From the NCBI GenBank assembly GCA_900321965.1, contig ONYA01000023.1:1-40193 (forward strand): a stretch of DNA of 40,193 bases, written 5' to 3'. The notes below the pieces were generated by a model. The model saw only the letters and a list, made by a program, of their open reading frames with translations, was not told the origin of the DNA and ran no database searches. Below, in pieces: positions 37,108-40,193 of this stretch (the stretch's first letter is position 1; each line of letters opens with the position of its first letter). The DNA comes from an uncultured Prevotellaceae bacterium. GTDB taxonomy: Bacteria > Bacteroidota > Bacteroidia > Bacteroidales > Bacteroidaceae. The position numbers and the translations under genes were made by a program.

Positions 37108-40032
37108 ATGAAGTTAAGGAAAATAGTCTTATCAGGTGCTATGGTTGCTGCCTGCGCGGCAACGGCACAGAACCCGTTTGTGCAGACATGGTTCACCAGC
37201 GACCCTGCACCGATGGTACACAACGGCACGATGTACGTCTACACCGGCCACGACGAGGACAACGCTGACTTCTTCTGGATGCAGGAGTGGCGCGTCTATT
37301 CAACAAAAGACATGGTCAACTGGCAGGACCACGGTTCACCCTTAGCCTTGGAGTCGTTCCGCTGGGCCGACGACCGTGCGTGGGCCTCACAGACCATAGA
37401 GCGTAACGGCAAGTTCTACTGGTATATCTGTGCCCACTCGAAACTGTCTAACGGCATGGCTATCGGCGTCGCCGTCAGCGACTCGCCTACTGGTCCGTTC
37501 CGCGACGCCATTGGCAAACCGCTGTTCGAGAACGGCTCGTGGGACCACATCGACCCGACGGTGATGATTGACGACGACGGTCAGGCGTGGCTGATGTGGG
37601 GCAATCCGCAGTGCTACTACCTGAAGCTGAACGAGGATATGATTTCCTATAGCGGCGAGTTGGGCAAGCTCGATATGACGGAAGAAGCCTTCGGCGGTCC
37701 CATCATGAGCAAGCGCGAGAAGGGAAAGAAATACAAGGACAGCTACGTGGAAGGCCCGTGGCTGATGAAAGCCCCCCATTCTGCCCCCAAGGGGGCTACA
37801 ATAGCTGGAAAGTCCAAGCGCAAGACAAAAGAAGCCCCCTCGGGGGCAGTAGGGGGGGCTTACTACCTCCTCTATGCAGCTGGCGGCGTGCCTGAGCATA
37901 TCTCCTACAGTACGGCACCTCATCCTACGGGACCGTGGACCTACGCTGGCGAGATTATGCCGCTGAGCGACACGAAGTCGTTTACGAACCACTGTGGCGT
38001 GGCCGACTTCAACGGACACAGCTACTTCTTCTACCACACCGGCAAGCTGCCCGGTGGCGGCGGCTTCGGTCGCAGTGTGGCCGTCGAGGAGTTCAAGTAC
38101 AATGCCGACGGCTCCTTCCCCACCATCCTGCCTACCGACGAGGGTGTGAAGCCTATTGCCACGTTCGACCCCTACCGCCGTGTGGAGGCCGAGACGATGG
38201 CATTCTCAAAGGGTGTGAAGACGGAGCAGGGCGACGGTGTCGGCGTCTATGTCAGCGACATTCATAACGGCGACTATATCAAACTGCAGAACGTGGCCTT
38301 CGGCAAGAAGACACCACGGACGTTCAAGGCCCGTGTGGCCAGCGGTCTGCGTGGCGGACAGATAGAGATACGTCTCGACAGTCTGAAGGGACGGCTCCTC
38401 GGTACGGTGAACGTGCCGGCAACGGGAGGCTGGCTGAACTGGCAGACGGTGAATCTCGACCTGGACTACTCTACGCTGACCGATATCGATGCACCCACAC
38501 GCACGCTGGCTGGCCTGAACCTGCCGGCAACAGCTGACCTCTATTTCGTGTTCAAGGGGCGCAAGGGTCCGAAACTCTTCAACTTCGACTGGTGGGAGAT
38601 GCAGGGTCTGGAGCAGGTGAACATGCCGCTCTTCCAGATGAAGTACACCGCCGACCCCTCGCCGATGGTTGTCGGCGACACCTTATTCTTATATACGTCG
38701 CACGACGCTTCGCCCGAGGATATCCCCGACCTGAACGAGAAGAACTCTGCCGGTTTCTTTATGTACGACTGGCTGCTGTGGTCGACGACCGACATGGTGA
38801 ACTGGACGGAGCACGGTGCCGTGGCCTCGCTGAAGGAGTTTGAATGGCGCAGCCGCGACAACGGCGCATGGGCCATCCAGACCGTAGAGCGCGATGGCAA
38901 GTACTACCTCTATGCACCGTTGCACGGCCATGGCATCGGTGTCCTCGTGGCCGACTCGCCCTACGGTCCCTTCAAGGATCCGCTCGGCAAGCCATTGGTA
39001 TGGCAGAAGGAACACTGGGACGACATCGACCCGTCGGTATTCGTCGACGACGACGGACAGGCGTATATGTACTGGGGCAACCCCCACGTCTACTATACAA
39101 AGTTGAATAAGGACATGATTTCGACCCAGGGCGACATCTACGTGCTGAACCCCCAGGACGGCGTGATGCGTCCCGTCAAGGAGGAACGCGCCAAAATTAA
39201 CCTCCGTGCCCCTTGGAGCGAGAAGGCTAACTGGACTGTGAAGAACTATCAGGAGGGACCGTGGATTTACAAGCGCAACGGCCACTACTACCTTGCCTAC
39301 GCCACCACCTGCTGTCCCGAGGCTTTGGGCTATGCCATGAGCGACTCGCCAACAGGCCCCTGGGAGTGGAAGAACTACATCATGAGTCCTACGCCTCGCG
39401 ACCGCGGCAACCATCCCGGCATCTGCGACTTCAAGGGTCACAGCTATGTCTTCGGACAGGACTACGACGTGATGCATCTGGAGACCTTCGTCCACCACGA
39501 GCGCCGCTCGGTGTCGGCTTCGGAGATAGAGTACCAGGCCGACGGCACCATCAAGGAGATTCCCTACTGGCTCGACCAGAAGCCGCTGAAGCCGCTGCAA
39601 TGGCTGAATCCCTACCGCCGTGTAGAGGCTGAGACCATGAACTGGGGCTTCGGTCTGAAGACGGCTAAGATGGGCATTGAGAATACGGGTGTCGTGAAAG
39701 ATATGCCGGCGTCTACGGGCAAGCGGAATATGTATGTCTTCGACCTGAACGACGGTGAGTACATCCGTCTGCGTGGTGTTGACTTTGGCGCCAAGGGTGC
39801 CAAGTCGTTCGCTATCACCGCTGCCGCTACGGGCAAGGCAACCGTCACCCTGCGTCTCGACGCACAGGACGGCCCCGTCGTCGGTACGGCAGTCGTCAAC
39901 GCTACCGGTTCGCTGGAGAAGTATCGCTCGTTTAGCGCCAAGGTCAAGGGTGCCGCCGGTGTCCACGACCTCTACATCTGCTTCGACCATTGTCAGGGCG
40001 ACGTCCGTCTTGACTGGTGGCAGTTCAGATAA
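37108..40032 (+). CDS. Tandem GH43-CBM6 / GH43-CBM6 glycosidase
   Basis: A 974-residue exported protein with two complete GH43-CBM6 units. Leader: MKLRKIVLSGAMVAAC, which could be a signal peptide cut at ATAQ or a lipobox (VAAC, C16). Unit 1: GH43 about 22-350 with D32 (SDPAP), D149 (HIDPTV) and E215 (YVEGPW); CBM6 about 355-500 (YRRVEAETM). Unit 2: GH43 about 505-830 with D516 (ADPSP), D641 (DIDPSV) and E716 (YQEGPW); CBM6 about 835-974. The three residues match the base, pKa modulator and acid of five-bladed GH43 enzymes, so both domains look active. Likely alpha-L-arabinofuranosidase and/or beta-xylosidase activity. Unit 1 carries an extra segment at residues 222-251, right after the acid motif, encoded by a palindromic element (37770-37860). 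It lies 27 bases after GH97 and is the last gene of the operon. Confidence 0.9.
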   Translation: MKLRKIVLSGAMVAACAATAQNPFVQTWFTSDPAPMVHNGTMYVYTGHDEDNADFFWMQEWRVYSTKDMVNWQDHGSPLALESFRWADDRAWASQTIERNGKFYWYICAHSKLSNGMAIGVAVSDSPTGPFRDAIGKPLFENGSWDHIDPTVMIDDDGQAWLMWGNPQCYYLKLNEDMISYSGELGKLDMTEEAFGGPIMSKREKGKKYKDSYVEGPWLMKAPHSAPKGATIAGKSKRKTKEAPSGAVGGAYYLLYAAGGVPEHISYSTAPHPTGPWTYAGEIMPLSDTKSFTNHCGVADFNGHSYFFYHTGKLPGGGGFGRSVAVEEFKYNADGSFPTILPTDEGVKPIATFDPYRRVEAETMAFSKGVKTEQGDGVGVYVSDIHNGDYIKLQNVAFGKKTPRTFKARVASGLRGGQIEIRLDSLKGRLLGTVNVPATGGWLNWQTVNLDLDYSTLTDIDAPTRTLAGLNLPATADLYFVFKGRKGPKLFNFDWWEMQGLEQVNMPLFQMKYTADPSPMVVGDTLFLYTSHDASPEDIPDLNEKNSAGFFMYDWLLWSTTDMVNWTEHGAVASLKEFEWRSRDNGAWAIQTVERDGKYYLYAPLHGHGIGVLVADSPYGPFKDPLGKPLVWQKEHWDDIDPSVFVDDDGQAYMYWGNPHVYYTKLNKDMISTQGDIYVLNPQDGVMRPVKEERAKINLRAPWSEKANWTVKNYQEGPWIYKRNGHYYLAYATTCCPEALGYAMSDSPTGPWEWKNYIMSPTPRDRGNHPGICDFKGHSYVFGQDYDVMHLETFVHHERRSVSASEIEYQADGTIKEIPYWLDQKPLKPLQWLNPYRRVEAETMNWGFGLKTAKMGIENTGVVKDMPASTGKRNMYVFDLNDGEYIRLRGVDFGAKGAKSFAITAAATGKATVTLRLDAQDGPVVGTAVVNATGSLEKYRSFSAKVKGAAGVHDLYICFDHCQGDVRLDWWQFR
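37770..37860. repeat. REP-like palindromic element inserted in frame in GH43
   Basis: Arms 37770-37797 and 37833-37860 are 28 bp each and inverted with 25 of 28 positions matching (AGCCCCCC...AGGGGGCT). The centre is 35 bases, lysine-rich when translated. The reading frame stays open through the element. Unit 2 of the same protein has only about four residues (RNGH) at the matching place. Confidence 0.85.
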
Positions 40033-40193
40033 GACAGACTAACAGGCACGCATTGAGGACGACGACATGGATTAATAGCCTTAAAAACATCCAAATTTCA
40101 CGTTTTGGCCCTGGTTTCGGACAGAAATCGGGGCCATTTTTTGTATTTGTCCGATTATTGAGAGTGTGTCCGATACACTTTAACCGAAAGTAG
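40033..40193. other. Gene-free right edge
   Basis: Contains the operon terminator at 40106-40146. The last 47 bases hold no recognisable gene or promoter box. Confidence 0.5.
40106..40146 (+). terminator. Rho-independent terminator of the GH98-GH97-GH43 operon
   Basis: A 13-bp stem (40106-40118 with 40124-40136, including two G-T pairs; TGGCCC with GGGCCA at the base) and loop GGACA are followed by a run of T's. Confidence 0.88.

Noticed and set aside
1-40193. tRNA, rRNA or known riboswitch
   Set aside because: I saw no cloverleaf, rRNA segment or recognisable riboswitch core in the gaps; a covariance search (Infernal/Rfam) would be needed to exclude weak matches.

Overview
The window looks like part of a Bacteroidota chromosome, most likely a Prevotella-type gut or rumen member of the Bacteroidales. 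Three things point there: SusC/SusD outer-membrane pairs, a hybrid two-component system (HTCS) that fuses sensor and regulator in one protein, and promoters of the Bacteroidota form (TAnnTTTG, with or without a TTTG box 18-19 bases upstream). The genus is an inference.

Layout. (1) 1-3762 is a flank: an AAA-type ATPase gene, then about 1 kb without a gene that holds an 84-bp perfect inverted repeat element and a promoter-to-terminator small-RNA cassette, then a MATE efflux pump on the minus strand. (2) 3780-20243 is one long operon of outer-membrane capture proteins: FAS1 lipoprotein, SusC, SusD, FAS1 lipoprotein, FAS1 lipoprotein, SusC, SusD, closed by a strong terminator. (3) 20263-20500 is a second promoter-to-terminator small-RNA cassette. 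(4) 20610-24506 is the HTCS regulator. (5) 24896-30884 are two separately transcribed large secreted multidomain proteins with C-terminal sorting-like tails. (6) 30956-31735 is a Fic AMP-transferase-like gene. (7) 31886-40032 is an enzyme operon: GH98, GH97 and a tandem GH43-CBM6/GH43-CBM6 protein, followed by a terminator.

How it works together. This is a polysaccharide utilization locus. The two SusC/SusD pairs and FAS1 lipoproteins would bind and import glycan, the GH98 would cut the backbone, and the GH97 and GH43 enzymes would remove galactosyl and arabinosyl/xylosyl side groups. From what is known of the families, GH98 + GH97 + GH43 fits a complex glucuronoarabinoxylan with galactose decorations, as in the B. 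ovatus large xylan locus. The substrate is inferred.

The most interesting signal is regulatory. Six promoters of this locus (the SusCD operon, the small RNA, the HTCS gene, both large secreted proteins and the GH98 operon) carry the same bipartite site, a direct repeat of roughly TGAAACA spaced exactly 21 bp. The site lies 54, 54, 57, 54, 54 and 55 bp upstream of the TAnnTTTG box. The three promoters outside the locus (ATPase, MATE, Fic) and the first small RNA lack the site in that register. I infer that it is the HTCS operator. It would tie an otherwise unrecognised small RNA and two secreted proteins of unknown function to the glycan regulon. Other notable signals are a REP-like palindromic element inserted in frame in a GH43 catalytic domain, a heptanucleotide repeat inside the MATE coding sequence, and a dispersed 40-bp repeat.
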